DNA from: Hyperoodon ampullatus
Taxonomy: Eukaryota; Chordata; Mammalia; Artiodactyla; Ziphiidae
Direction: 5' to 3'
Assembly (NCBI GenBank): GCA_949752795.1
Contig: OX457056.1
Coordinates: 179,204,428 to 179,268,427, forward strand
DNA: 64,000 nt
Shown one piece after another: positions 34,809-46,431 of the stretch (position 1 is its first letter; every line of letters begins with the position of its first letter). The position numbers and the translations under genes are program-made. The notes under the pieces are model-generated. The model had not been told where the DNA came from. It ran no database searches and saw only the letters and a list, made by a program, of their open reading frames with translations.

Positions 34809-35737
34809 ACCGCTGCCCCTGCGGCTGCCTGGACTGCAGGTTCACGTGCGTGGGGCTGGCTGGGAACCAAGGGACTCTTTTCTCATTAAAGCACAGCGGT
34901 CTATTCTGTTCTCCTGTTAGGTCATAAATAAAAGAGCATTGATCTCAGAAGATGGGCGTCTCTGGCTTTGGTGTGAGCAAAGTGCCTGAGGACAGATGAT
35001 TGTAACTGCACAGGGTAACTGAGAATAGAGAAGTACGGCCACCTCAATAGACCAGGGAGTGTTCTGGAGAGGAGCAACCGGCGGCCTTCAGTGTGCTCCG
35101 GGAAGCGACATGAAAACAGCCAGGTCTCAACACCTGGTGAGGTCAGAGCCCAGTCCAGGTGCCCCAGAGCCTTTGTTCTTCCTCACTAATTATGCTCCTG
35201 CTGGTGTCACAGATCAGAGAGGAGGTGCTAGGACCGTGGCTCAGGAAGCACAGATTAACAAGTGCACATTCACATGCAAGCACAAGAAAAGCAATTAGGA
35301 AAGGCCTGCGGGCAACACACTTGGCCTTCAACTTCCTCTCTCATTGTCTTCCCAGGATCTGGGACAGATTTTCCTGTTTCCTGTGAACTGAATCGCAGGC
35401 AGCTCCATGGATTCTCGAAAGATATGACAGAGGACACATGGATCCTTCCAGACCCCTCCCTTCTACGACAGCAAGGATGCCACCTGGAGTGCATGGCTGA
35501 GATTCCAGGGAAGGAATGCCTAAAAGTGTGAGCTAACATTTAGGGCTCAATGTGATTCTTTTCTAGGAAAAAATTTCACAAATTTCATGTTGTCTCAAAA
35601 GGGCCTATGACCCTAAATATCTTAAAGAGTCACAGCCATTACAGATTCACTGGGCCCAATGAGATCTAGAGCCTGTGAATCACCTCTCAGAGGAGGAATC
35701 TTTCTATTGAAGGCACGTGAAGTAAAGAAGGGCAAAG
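34809..35737. other. unique sequence, nothing recognised
   Basis: No repeat or gene I can defend. Confidence 0.5.
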
Positions 35738-35935
35738 GACACCAACACTGGGCCAGCCACTGGGCCAGCTGCTTCACACCCGGTATTCACTCAATTGTTC
35801 CTTTAGCTGCAAGGTTGCATTATTTTCCCCAATTTACAGACGAGGGAACTTAGGCTCCAAGCAGTTGAGCAGGTTGCAGAGGATGGACCACACTATGACA
35901 GGATTTGGACCCAGAGTTTTCTGATTCCTTGCTTT
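35738..35935 (-). mobile_element. MIR SINE, antisense
   Basis: 'ttattttccccaatttacagacgagggaacttaggctccaagcag' is the antisense MIR core. Confidence 0.75.
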
Positions 35936-36209
35936 TCCCACCTCATCACAGTGATTCTTTCATATAAGTGGTACAGAGGGGTTGGACCTCGGGGAATGAC
36001 CACACCAACTCACCAGGTCCATTCAGGCCGCCCCCAACTAGCTCACATGAACGTCTGTCCTCTCCTTAAAGGAATCTTTGGGCCTTGAAGTTCTAGCATG
36101 GGCTCCTAACTCATTGCGGGTCCTTTTGGAACCTGCAAGTGCCTGGATGGATCAGGGAGTAATGATCTCTTGCTGGCATAAGATTTTAGCACAGGAAACC
36201 CCAAAAGCA

Positions 36210-36300
36210 GAGCTTTCATCCCATTCAAATCCCCATTTCACAGATGAGGAGTTGGGGGCAGAACTGGCAAATAACCTACCAAAGTCATACATGTTTCTGG
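36210..36300 (-). mobile_element. MIR SINE core fragment, antisense
   Basis: 'ccccatttcacagatgaggagttgggggcagaactggcaaataacc' resembles the antisense MIR core only. Confidence 0.5.
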
Positions 36301-36461
36301 TGCCTACGCTCAGCCAGGCTGGAAGGGAGATCCAGCCTTGAGCATGACAAGAAGGGCTTCTTCCTTTTTGTATATCTTCCCTTCTCACACCACTTCTTGG
36401 CTCTGGGAGAAGTCTAGAAGGCCTTGTCTCACAGTTCAGGTAGTTCAGGTGTTATCCCTAA

Positions 36462-36680
36462 GGTACTGTGGACAGAACATGGCTTTGAAGTCAAGTCAAT
36501 CTGGATTAAATTCCTCCCTGCCAAGGCTGAGCTATGTGACCTTGGGCAAATGTCTTAATTTCTCTGAGATGTTGAGTCTCTTCCTATAGAAAATGGGGGC
36601 AAAATATTCATCTTACACAGTAGTTGTGTAATAGAGCATATAGAGCATCCAGTAGGCGCTCAATACATGTTAAATATCTC
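36462..36680 (+). mobile_element. MIR SINE
   Basis: 'cagaacatggctttgaagtcaagtcaatctgg', 'gctatgtgaccttgggcaaatgtc', 'gaaaatgggggcaaaatattcatc' and 'ccagtaggcgctcaata'. The sense order is complete. Confidence 0.8.
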
Positions 36681-37034
36681 TTCTTGTACTCCTGCATTAC
36701 ATGCAGCTGCAGCTGAGTCAGCAGAGCTGTCCTGGACTCAGAGAGACTGCACTGCTGGCCCCAGGTGGAATTCCTAGTCCTTGGGCTGGTCACATGCTCT
36801 TCCTTTGCCAGTTGTTCCTTAAGCGGAACCAATTTCACACTTCCAGAGAGATCCACACTCCAAATTGTGTTTGTTTTAAAATAATGAATAGTGGCATTAT
36901 TATCCCCACCGCTCTCCAGGGCACTCTGGGCTGAATGTATTCCTTTTGCATTAGCAGAGCTTCACTGCAGCAGAAAAACGGACCAGTGCCTGAGCTGAAT
37001 GCACTGAAGAAAGGACAGCCCACCCCGCCTGTCT

Positions 37035-37075
37035 TCCCTCCCCCTCTCCCTCTCCCTCTCTCTCTCTCTCTCTCT
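37035..37075. repeat. (CT)n tract
   Basis: Pyrimidine repeat of ccctct and ct units ending in tgtg. Confidence 0.9.
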
Positions 37076-37684
37076 GTGAAACCTTCCCAGGAGGGTGCCT
37101 GCAAGGCTTCTGCTGCCTGGGGAAGCGGTCACAGTTTTCGGCAAGCTCCAAGAGCACTGGGCAGACAAAAAAGGAGGGGACAGCCAGGTCTCTGTCAGCG
37201 CTGGCTTCTCCCTGTCTCTCAGCTGACAGCCCACAGTGGGTGGAAGTATTGAGGAAGCCCTAAAGGAACTGAAGGAAGGGCAAATAGTATCTTTCATAAA
37301 ACAAACCAACAAAAATGTTGCCTGTGTGTTGAACACCAGAGAAACTCAAATTGCTCAAATGCATGACAATGACAAGATGTGGCCAGTTCCAGAGATGTCA
37401 GTAATGGAATCCCTGCTCAGAGAAATCCCAGGCCAGACGAGTCCTGGTTCAGCTATGCTGCTTCCTGATAGTAAGTGAAGATGTGCTGACGATCATCACA
37501 AGACTTCTGTTGCTTTCAGGAGCAGAAGCTGAGGATCCCCTTCCTGCTCTCTGTTCCTCCTTCTTCAGTGGGTCAGGTGGGAGATCACATCTGAACCTCC
37601 CATTGGACAGGCATTACTGATACATGAAGTTTAATGCTGCGTTAAGGGTTGCAAATTCGTAGATACAGTATCAGTTTGGGATGT

Positions 37685-38055
37685 TGTTATGGGTCGAACT
37701 GTGTCCCCCTAAAATTGAATCCCAACCCTCAGGACCTCAGAATGTGCCTCTATATAGAGATAGAGTCTTTAAGAGCTGATTAAGTTAAAGTCATATGGGT
37801 GGGCTCTAATCCAATATGACTAGTGTCCTTTTAAGAGGAGGAAATTTGGACAAAGATGCGCACAGAGAGAAAACCATGTGAGAACACGGAGAGAAGACCA
37901 ATGTCTATAAGCCAAGGAGAGAGACCGAAGAAGAAACAAATCCTGCCAATGCCTTGATCTTGGACTTCTGGTTTCCAGCACCGTGAGAAGCTAAATTTCT
38001 GTTGATTAAACCACCCAGTCTGTAGTACTTTACTATGTCAACCCAACCAAAGACA
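37685..38055 (+). mobile_element. solitary ERVL-MaLR LTR (MLT1 type)
   Basis: 'tgttatgggtcgaactgtgtcccc', 'cctcagaatgtgcctc', 'gggtgggctctaatccaatatgac', 'tgccttgatcttggacttctgg' and 'ccacccagtctgtagtact' follow the LTR order. Flanking 5-mers (gatgt, aacgt) differ at two positions, so the duplication is uncertain. Confidence 0.8.
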
Positions 38056-40241
38056 AACGTCATCTTCTGTGCCACACTGCAATAAGGGACAAAGTTAGGA
38101 CAGCTCTGAGCGCATCATAAGGCTGATGATACAGGAGCACCATTTATTTAATGCCTCAAAAGATACAGGGGCTTCAAATGATACAGGGGTTTCATATTAT
38201 ATTCAAATACCATTACACCAGCAGTCATAGAGCTAACTTGACGGAGTGAAGGAAGGAGACAACCATCGTACAACTGTAAATGTGTGTTCTTTCCTGGACC
38301 AGCAGCCTGTGAGATCCTCTACATGCATGTGGTTTTTAGAATTCTGAAACCATACTGTGCAATTTTAAATTTGCTTTATTTTTGTTAAAACATTAATTTG
38401 TTTTAAAGAAACATTTTTATGAAACTCTTTTTAATTTCTTCGTGTTCTTAATATAGCAGGAGCCTCAAATATAGAAGTATCTTGGACCTCTATTAGCTTC
38501 TCGGTGGCCCTGAAGGAGTTTGCCTCTCTTCACCCCACCCCCACTCCCACCTTCCCTGGCATTTGTCTCCTGGGACAATGCTTCCCATCTCTGGCATTCC
38601 TCTCTTTCTTCCAGCATGGGTAAGATTTCCAGGACTGTGGAATAAAGTTCTGAGATACATTTAGGTTTTCAGGTGGAGGAGGTCAAAGCAGAGGACCTGC
38701 CCAAGGTCAAGAAATCTCCTTAAGTACAGACAAGCATTCTGCACTTATTCACAGTGATTGTGGCTGAACTGTGTTCAGAATAAAGTGCTGCTTTGCCTAA
38801 CTTTATTCTCTGCACACATTTCCCATGAGGCCCTTACAGGGAAAGGTGATTTGTCAATGGCATCTATGTTTGATTTGATTGTTCCTGGATCTCTTCCCAA
38901 ATATCACAAAAACATCTTTTGAATGACACCCAGCATAGCAACAGCTGTAACATGCTTAATATTTTGCATCTGTTTAAAATCTTCCGTTAAAGGACTTCTG
39001 ACCAACCTGGGGGGATTCTGAGGATGGAGAGCTGAGCTTTTACTGGTCTGTGCATTGACCGTCGTCTGTCCCATGTCATACATCAGCCAATTGAAAGAGA
39101 GCTGCATCACCTAATGAGAACACCATTCTACCTTCCTTTCCAAAGCAATCACCATGTGCTGAGCACTATGGAGACCCAGAGATGCTTAGTGACTCTTGTC
39201 CCAGAAGTTCATAAGAATGACCACAGTGACACCTGCATTACCATAATTGCAGCATTCTATGGCATCAGAAAGTGCTTGGACATAGTCCATACTCCCTTCC
39301 CATCACAAATGTTTGCTGGAGTCTATAGGCTGGGTCCTGTGGATGGATCTGGAGAAGAAAGAGCAGGAACTCAAAGAATAGTGGACAACTGCACTGTCAG
39401 AGTCCTGGTAGAAAAGAGATGGCACACTCAAATTAGATAGTTTCAGGAGGGCTTAGTTAACAGGATTATTTGCAAAAATGTAGGCAGGGTTTAGGAAAGT
39501 GAAACAAAGGATACTGTGCTATCCTATGTGGTTTGTAACAGCAGGATGAACCTTTACCTCCCATAGGGCTGAAACAGTAAAGTGGGAGGGAGTGTGCTTG
39601 AAAGGAACCATGACCTTTGATCAAGGATCCAGCCAGCCTGCCATGGGGCCACCAGAAGGAGCAGCCAGAATAAACATCTCTCTTCTTCTCCAGTCTCCTC
39701 CTGGGCTCCCCACTGGACAAATTCAACCTAAAAACAGTCAGCAAAGGACCTCATCAATGGAATCCACACAGTTCAGCCTCTGGGGACACAGAGCAGGGTA
39801 GAGAAGCATGGGAAGCAGAGTTAGAAGGACAAACAGAAGCCTCCCAGCACATTTCCCAAAGACTGGACCTACATTTGAAAGCAAAGGAGCCCTAAGGATG
39901 GACACTTAATCCCAGATAGGAAGCTGGGGAGAGGTAGAGAGAGACCGTAATAAATGACTACTCAACCTGGTGTCCCTAATACTCTTTCAAATGAAAGATG
40001 TGGCTACAAACTTTAAGGATGACAAAACATAAAATTATACCACATGAATTCAATTCTCATTTCAACAGGAGCTCCACTACCATATTCAATACTGGGAAAT
40101 GGGAGAGAGGGATATTAATTAAGAAGATAGGTAAGGAAATCTCATAAGGGTTTGCAAAAATGTTAATATTTCCTGTAGGTCTGGAAGAAAGGGAAAGCAA
40201 TAGGGAGAAGGTCATAGCATTCAGGGGGCAGTGTGAACAAA
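38056..40241. other. unique sequence, nothing recognised
   Basis: AT-rich in parts. The 108-codon frame at 39114-39440 has no recognisable domain. No repeat I can defend. Confidence 0.5.
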
Positions 40242-40392
40242 GATGACCTAGATGGGTGGGATGTGGGGGGAGTGGGAGGGAGGTCCAAAAGGGATGGGAT
40301 ATATGTATACATATAGCTGATTCGCTTCGTTGTACAGCAGAAACTAACACAGCATTGTAAAGCAACTATACTCCAATAAAAAAAAAAAAAAG
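40242..40392 (+). mobile_element. L1 3'UTR fragment with A-tail
   Basis: 'ctagatgggtgggatg', 'gtgggagggaggtcc', 'ttgtacagcagaaactaacacagcattgtaaagcaac' and 'ctccaataaaaaaaaaaa' are the L1 3' terminus in sense. It is 5' truncated inside the 3'UTR. I found no convincing target duplication. Confidence 0.85.
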
Positions 40393-40498
40393 AGGAATAA
40401 AGGTGCATTTAAGGATTGGGGAATTGCCAGGAAGAGTGCAATGCACAGTACTCCGGGAGGGAAATGTGGTAAGATTCATATGAAAAAGTAGACTAGTG

Positions 40499-41105
40499 CC
40501 ACTGCTATATATAAAATGGATAACCAGTGATGACCTACTGTATAGCACAGGGAACTCTGCTCAGTGTTATGTGGCAGCCTGGATGGGAGGGAAGTTTGGA
40601 GGAGAATGGATACATGCATATGTATGGCTGAATCGCTTTGCTGTTTACCTGAAACTATCACAACATTGTTAATCGGCTATACTCCAATATGAAATTAAAA
40701 GTTTTAAAAAATCAGCATTAAGGGGCTTTCCTGGTGGTTCAGTGGTTAAGAATCTGCCTGCCAATGCAGGGGACACGGGTTCGAGCCCTGGTCTGGGAAG
40801 ATCCCACATGCTGCGGAGCAACTAAGCCCATATGCCACAACTACTGAGCCTGCACTCTAGAGCCTGCAAGCCACAACTACTGAGCCTGCGTGCCACAACT
40901 ACTGAGCCCGCGCGCCTAGAGCCCCTGCTCTGCAACAAAAGAAGCCACTGCAATGAGAAGCCCACGCACTGCAACAAAGACCCAACGCAGCCATAAATAA
41001 ATAAATAAATAAAGTTTTTAAAAATCAACATTAAAAAAATATCTGACATCATAGACTGATTTGAAACTACTGTGAAAAATAAAAATCTTCCAGTTAAAAA
41101 AAAAT
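40499..41105 (+). mobile_element. 5'-truncated L1 with probable 3' transduction and nested SINE
   Basis: L1 3'UTR text ('gatgacctactgtatagcacagggaactctgctcag', 'caatatgaaattaaaag') fills 40499-40703. Beyond it comes non-L1 sequence of about 75 bases, interrupted by a SINE (40722-41019), with its own AATAAA (41078-41083) and a second A-tail (41096-41104). The duplication gtagactagtg flanks the whole unit at 40488-40498 and 41106-41116. The layout of an L1 end, then extra sequence, a signal and a second tail inside one duplication, is the classic mark of 3' transduction. Confidence 0.7.
40722..41019 (+). mobile_element. older CHR-type SINE with internal tandem, nested in L1
   Basis: Head 'gggctttcctggtggttcag', then 'gaagatcccacatgctgcggagc', then three copies of a 'gccacaactactgagcc' unit, then 'agaagcccacgcactgcaac' and an (ATAA)n tail. 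The duplication aaaaatcagcattaa (40707-40721) and aaaaatcaacattaa (41020-41034) has one mismatch. A longer CHR subfamily than the one at 34590. Confidence 0.9.
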
Positions 41106-41116
41106 GTAGACTAGTG

Positions 41117-41990
41117 ACAAATTGGGAAGATTTGAGAATGCCAAACAAAGAAAAAAATTATTATCTATGTGAGGGGAGTGTTTGAGAAGGCACTGACTTG
41201 CTCGGTCTGAGATGTGCTGGGGCACCAACCCCACTAGGTAACTTGGGTGTAGGACAGATTGGAGGACACCAAGACTGGATGCAGGAGGTTGGTCAAACAG
41301 AAAACAGTAAAGAGGGAAAATAACATAGACAGTGGGAGGGGGAGGAAGGGGCAACTGCAAAAAATCCTTATGAGGTCAGCATCAAAGCACACTGGCACCT
41401 AGACATCAAGTTGGGGTGGAGAAGGAGAAACCAAATACATCTCTATAATTTCTCGACTGTCTTTCTAGAAAGATGTTTATGCCATTCATCAAGATAGAGC
41501 AGGGTTATTGGGGGGGGTATATTTCAGTTATAAAATTAAGTTGCTACAGGACATCCAAATTGAGATGCTACATTTGATATCTGGAAGAATGATCTGATCT
41601 GAGAAATCACAAGGTGATGGGTTTTTAAAAGGAGTGAAAAGTGAGACAAGAGGTTGTAGTCTGGGGCCAGTTAAGGGTTTGAGAAGTCTGGCATAAAGTA
41701 GCTCTGGTTTGGGAATGGTTCTTTGGATTGCCCGATGAATACAATGGTGAATGTTGAGGGAGAAGTGAGGAAGGAGGGCTCTAGTAGTGAAACTGGTTTA
41801 GAACTAAGTCACCAGGGTTTTAGATGTGTCTTTTGCTAGATGCTGAAATACTCTGAGATAAAAGCAGAGGGAAGGGATAAATGTCCCTGGATTAAACGGT
41901 AAAGTTGCCTGGAGGACCAAGCCCTTCTCAGTTTGGAGTTCACTCATCTCTCTGGATCCAGTTCACTGTTCCTTGCTTTGGGAATGAGAA
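41117..41990. other. unique sequence, nothing recognised
   Basis: No gene. A G8 run at about 41510-41517. The phrase near 41580-41700 may be an ancient repeat of unknown family. Confidence 0.45.
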
Positions 41991-42208
41991 TATATTAGTT
42001 TCCTATTGCTGCTAGAAAAAATTCCCTCAAACTTAGTAGATTAAAATAATACAAAATTATTATTTTACACTTCTGGAGGTCAGAAGTCTGAAATAAGTCT
42101 CATAGGGCCAAAATCAAGAAGCTGGTAGGGTTATGTTCCCTCGGGAGGCTCTAGAGGAGAATGCATTTCCTTGCCTTTTCCAACTGGTAGAAACTGCCAA
42201 CATTCTTT
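41991..42208 (-). mobile_element. ERVL-MaLR LTR (MLT1 type), antisense, left part
   Basis: 'tagtttcctattgctgct', 'ttacacttctggaggtcagaagtctgaaat' and 'ccttgccttttccaactggtagaaactgcc' are the antisense MLT1 order. The LTR continues at 44083 ('ctttgggtcatggcccctttcctccatcttcaa') after a 1.9-kb insertion. Confidence 0.8.
42194..42208. repeat. retrocopy target-site duplication, left copy
   Basis: ctgccaacattcttt, identical to 44083-44097. Confidence 0.9.
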
Positions 42209-42640
42209 TTTTTTTTTTTTTTTTTTTCTCAGTATGAAATTTTTAATTAAAAAAATACCAAAACACGGTTTTAAAAAATACAGGATATTTTAAATGTTTA
42301 TACATTTGACAAGTTAACACAACACAAAAAATGAAATCTAATTGTGTAATTCAGAAGGTAATCCAACAAATACTTAGAGTATTGTATCCTCAGGCATTAC
42401 ATGGCCTCCCTTTAAACTTCCTCAGCTCTCCCTCATTGGGCTATAATTCCCAGTTTACTTTAAGGGAACTTCAATATTTAAGTTATGGTTGGTGTTTATG
42501 TCCCTTATACAAACATGCATTAATTTGGGGAAATCAATTATCAAACAAACATCAAAAGTAATCATTTCTACATTACTAATGTGACTTTGCCCATTAGAGA
42601 TCAGAATGGCATTACAAGATCATCAGTCACTTATTCTATA

Positions 42641-42850
42641 GGCCAGAGTTGACGCTATTGACATTTTGGGCTGAACAATTCTTTGTTGCGGAAGGCTGTC
42701 CTGTGCCTCATAAATGTTTCAGCAGCATCCCGGCCTCTGACCACTAGGTGCCAGGAGCATGTCTCCTGACTTATGACAACTAAAGATGTCTGTCTCCAGA
42801 CATCAGCAAATGTCCCCTGGGGGGCAAAATCATTCCTGGTTGACACCTAC
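42641..42850 (+). mobile_element. MER20 (hAT-Charlie MITE), within the retrocopy
   Basis: 'gacattttgggctgaacaattctttgttgcgg', 'ggctgtcctgtgcc', 'cagcagcatccc' and 'caaatgtcccctggggggcaaaat' are the MER20 order, nearly end to end. Confidence 0.85.
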
Positions 42851-43049
42851 TGATATAAACAAGCATATAGTGTTTGCTTGCCAAATAACAGCAACAGAAG
42901 ATGGATAAATCCATGGTTTCCAAAGGTCCTAGAATTAGCAAATCTTCTCTGTACAACTCCTAGCCCACATCTAGAAAATATTACAAAAGGAAGCAAAATG
43001 AAAAGAAAAACTAACAACACATGAGCTAAAATCTTTACTAGGGACAGAA

Positions 43050-43345
43050 CACAGCACAGTGATCCAAAGCACAGACTTGGAGCCAGAGGACTTACATTCA
43101 GAACTCACCAGCTGTCACTCACCAACTGTGTCACTCACCAGCTGTGTGACCTGGAGCAAATGACTTAGCCTCAAGTATCTCAACTTGCTCACCTCTAAAA
43201 TGGCAAGGAGACAACTAATACCTACCTCCTATGGTTATTTATTTTCACTTAAGAATTAAGCGAAATAATACGTGTAAAGTGCTTAAAAGAATGCCTGGCA
43301 TACAGTGAGTGCTCAGTAAGTGTTAGCTAGTGTTATTTCACTAAA
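43050..43345 (+). mobile_element. MIR SINE, within the retrocopy
   Basis: 'ccaaagcacagacttggagccagagg', 'cagctgtgtgacctggagcaaatgac', 'acctacctcctatgg' and 'gcctggcatacagtgagtgctcagtaagtg'. Near full length, with a small internal duplication of 'tcaccagctgt/tcaccaactgt'. Confidence 0.85.
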
Positions 43346-44082
43346 ATTCCATATTTTCAATTTATACAAAGTGGAAATCACTTTACAGATTTCAACATAC
43401 AACACTGTATTTATAGAAAATAAAATATCATGCTATGTAACTACTTTATCTACTTGACAGAGGAATTATTTTCACCCATTTTCACCATCTCGGTAAACTA
43501 ATAATGGTTATGATTATGCAATCATAATAATGATTATGCTCTCCAATAGCCACTGGAGAAACAAGTGTACTTGTACATCGCTGACAAAGACAAGCTAACC
43601 CCTAAAACTGGCTCTGAGGGGAGATCACAAAGCCTACCATCAACATTAATCACCAAACACATTAGCCAGGGATATCTCAATAAATGTAACACAGAAGTAG
43701 AGATTAGGGACAGAATTACTAACTCCGGGAGCTATGGGGGGAAGTGACTTAATTTCAAGAGTTAATGTCTCTGATATGTAGGCTCAGGTGCCCACCTCAG
43801 CACTGGATATGAAGATGCCTACCACAATTAATCAGGTCCCAACAGTTCATTTCTAACTGCGGTCTCCCTGAACCTCACTGCGGGTACTTCTGTAGCGTAG
43901 CTCTCCATACAAGGCAGGTCTCTGGTAACTCTCTTCTCTGGTTCTTCAGAAAACAGCATGACCTGGCTACACATACTCCTGAAGAAGTTCAAGCGTCTTC
44001 CTTACACATCTCACCAGCACTGTAGTTCTTCAGTCATCAATGACTTCATCCAATTCCTCTCACTACTTTCTACGCCATCTTC

Positions 44083-44125
44083 CTGCCAACATTCTTTGGG
44101 TCATGGCCCCTTTCCTCCATCTTCA
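44083..44125 (-). mobile_element. ERVL-MaLR LTR, antisense, right part
   Basis: Continuation of the LTR split at 42208, starting with the right copy of the target duplication (44083-44097). It becomes unrecognisable after about 44125. Confidence 0.75.
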
Positions 44126-44374
44126 AGGATAACACAAGTGGAATATTCCATTTGCACCACGGCCAAAGTGTGGAGTTTGGCAAATGTGTGGATACTCCAT
44201 AGAAAGTTAAAGACACAGGCTCAGTGTGTATAGGTATTTTGTTTCCTGGTGGCCAGCTTAATTCTGGTCCAAATGAGGGCTAACATTTTGAAAAGCAGGG
44301 TCATGTGGTCACAGACATGGCTGCGCAGCCAGGCCAGTTTGGGCTTTATAGCGATGCTCAGCTGCTCACCAAAC
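44126..44374. other. degenerate sequence, nothing firm
   Basis: May be the decayed rest of the split LTR. No firm call. Confidence 0.3.
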
Positions 44375-44530
44375 TTCAGCAAATCAATTACTCTCTCTGA
44401 CCCCAGTTTACTTCCTCATATAATTAAGATGATAAATTCTAGTTTCCAGAATTTCCCTGAATGTGCAATTAGAGAACATATTTAAATCACCAGATACTTA
44501 GAAAGTGCTCAAGAAATCTTAGTTTTCCTC
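44375..44530 (+). mobile_element. MIR SINE fragment
   Basis: 'gcaaatcaattactctctctgaccccagtttacttcctcatataattaagatgat' and 'ttagaaagtgctcaa'. MIR central and 3' parts. Confidence 0.6.
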
Positions 44531-45382
44531 TTCATTCCAGCTTCTCTAACTAGCTTGGACTCAGTCTAGCTTTTTTGCACAATGTGCCGACATGTTTTTA
44601 TTCTCAGTAATTTCTTTAAACTTCAGGGTTGGATCTAAAGATTATTATTGTCTCCTTCAGTTGTCCCAGGGGGACGGCTGTGTTTTAATGGAATCACATT
44701 CTTCCACTGAGCCTGCCCTGAAGGGCTGTAAGTGGGGGTGGCCATCAGCCCTGGCTGTTCCTCGTGCGACCTTGGGGAAGAAGGAGGGCACATGGTTCCC
44801 TTGGGAATCAGATGATGTGAGGCCAGCCTGAATTTGGCTTACTGTCAGCAAGTCTGCCACCAGCATCCATCCTCTCCCCACAGACCAAATGAGCCACAGT
44901 GGAAAAGGATTCCTACAGAACCATGCAGGCCCTTGGGTAAAAAGCTGATCCCAGTACCCTTCAGTGTTCATTACAATGAGAGAAATTAGAGCTGGGAGGG
45001 TCCCACAGGGTGTCCAGAACTTCCTTCTCCCCTTTCCTAAAAAGGGTCACTCCCACAAGCAGTCTGCAATGATAGCTTCTGAGAAATACACAGAATAACA
45101 AATTTTATCATGAAAAAGTCCATTTCAAGGAGTCCAGCTTCACTCCTCTTCCCTGATTTCTTCCATCACTCTGCTGTTTAGCTAAGTCACCTGAAAGAGG
45201 TCAAAGTAGATGCTGGGGTGACTTCTGACTTATGAGGGCAGACATCTAGCCCCAGACCACAAAACCCAGAGAAAGATATAACTAAGCTACTGTTGCTTAT
45301 GGAGAATCTCGTCCTCTAACATGCCTGGGGCTCCTGCTTTCCCCAACTTTCTGAGCATCAGAGAACATCAGGAGATGCTCTT
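44531..45382. other. unique sequence, nothing recognised
   Basis: No gene or repeat I can defend. Confidence 0.5.
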
Positions 45383-45569
45383 AGGCAGCTGTTCTCACAG
45401 TGGGGTTCCAAGGCCTACAGCATCAGAGTCACTGGAGAATTTGTTCAAAATGCAAATTCTTGGGACCCAGTATAACCTAATGGGTTCAAAGTCCTGAGGG
45501 AGAAGCCAAGCTGTGTTTTAACAAGCCTTCCAGATGATTCTTAGGCCTGTTCAACTTTGAAAACCACTG
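45383..45569 (+). mobile_element. MER5A (hAT-Charlie MITE), full length
   Basis: Starts 'gcagctgttctcacagtgggg', includes 'ctacagcatcagagtcac', 'aaaatgcaaattcttgggaccc' and 'tgttttaacaagcc', and ends 'caactttgaaaaccactg'. Both ends resemble the terminal repeats. Confidence 0.8.
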
Positions 45570-46119
45570 GTCTAGAAATCCTAGCTCTTTGCAAAGCCGC
45601 TAGGACCCTGGGGGGTGGGAGCTGAAGTGAGGAAAGGGAAAAGTTGTCCAGGACAGTACACAGAGAGAAAGATGAGACCTTATCGGTGACTGAGGACTGA
45701 ATGACCCAGGACAGATCAGTGGCTAAACCTACCCTGAAGCCCACTAATCACAGCTCTAACCACAAAGATCTCAGAAGGGAGATAATGCTGACAGTCTGGT
45801 CCTAAGTCACAATTAATTTCTTAGCACTCGATTTGGGGATGATAATCATGACGCAAAATCACACTTGTGATGACCCTCACATTTTCTCAATACTGCATTA
45901 ACCAGATCATAGAGGGGAAGATGGAAAATCCTAACCAGCCTACCTGAGGTTTACTTGGCTTCTCCCTTTGACTGATATTTGTTTCAGTTCTTTCTGCCTC
46001 CATTTCTTTCAGTTTTAGCTAAGTCAAGAGACTACAATATCTTCATTTAAGAAACCAAGGGCCTTTTCCCTATTTTATATCTTCTCTTACTTCCTTAATT
46101 AATTAAAATTAATATTATT
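45570..46119. other. unique sequence, nothing recognised
   Basis: No gene or repeat I can defend. Confidence 0.5.
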
Positions 46120-46300
46120 CTTTTAATATCCACTATGTCCTTGGCATTTCACTACGCCAATAACACACATGATCCCACGTAATGCCCAGACAACCCTGTA
46201 AGGTAGTTACTTTATTCAATTTTTTAAATGAAGCAACTGAGGCTCCAGGAAGGTAAGTTATTTGAATAAGGAGCATACCGACTATAGAATGGAACTGTAA
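46120..46300 (-). mobile_element. MIR SINE, antisense
   Basis: 'aatatccactatgtccttggcatttcacta', 'acaaccctgtaaggtagttacttta' and 'gaagcaactgaggctccaggaaggtaagtta'. Antisense order. Confidence 0.75.
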
Positions 46301-46431
46301 GTGATCCTGCCCCGCACAACTTCTCTCTCCATATTTGGTTCCAAAACATGAGCTTAGTTTTTATATTGGGAAATTTATTATATGCTCAAGAATAAATAAA
46401 GAAATCATGTAAGTATGTTGCATTCGATAGG

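Larger units (their letters stand above)
42209..44082 (-). pseudogene. antisense retrocopy of an unidentified transcript
   Basis: A 1.87-kb insertion bracketed by a perfect 15-bp duplication. It begins on the + strand with T22 (42206-42227) and 'tttaat' at 42242-42247, which on the minus strand is ATTAAA about 14 bases before a poly(A) tail. So a polyadenylated RNA was copied into the minus strand by L1 enzymes. It is not SINE or L1 and carries a MER20 and a MIR that were part of the transcript. The minus strand has only a short frame near its 5' end (ATG 43974 to TAA 43828, 48 codons) without a recognised domain, so the copied part may be mostly 3'UTR or non-coding RNA. The source gene was not identified. 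Confidence 0.75.

Noticed and set aside
37685..38055. Target duplication for this LTR
   Set aside because: Flanking 5-mers differ at two of five positions, so I do not claim it.
43828..43974. 48-codon minus-strand frame in the retrocopy as a coding remnant
   Set aside because: Too short to tell from chance and no recognised domain; kept only as a note in the retrocopy entry.
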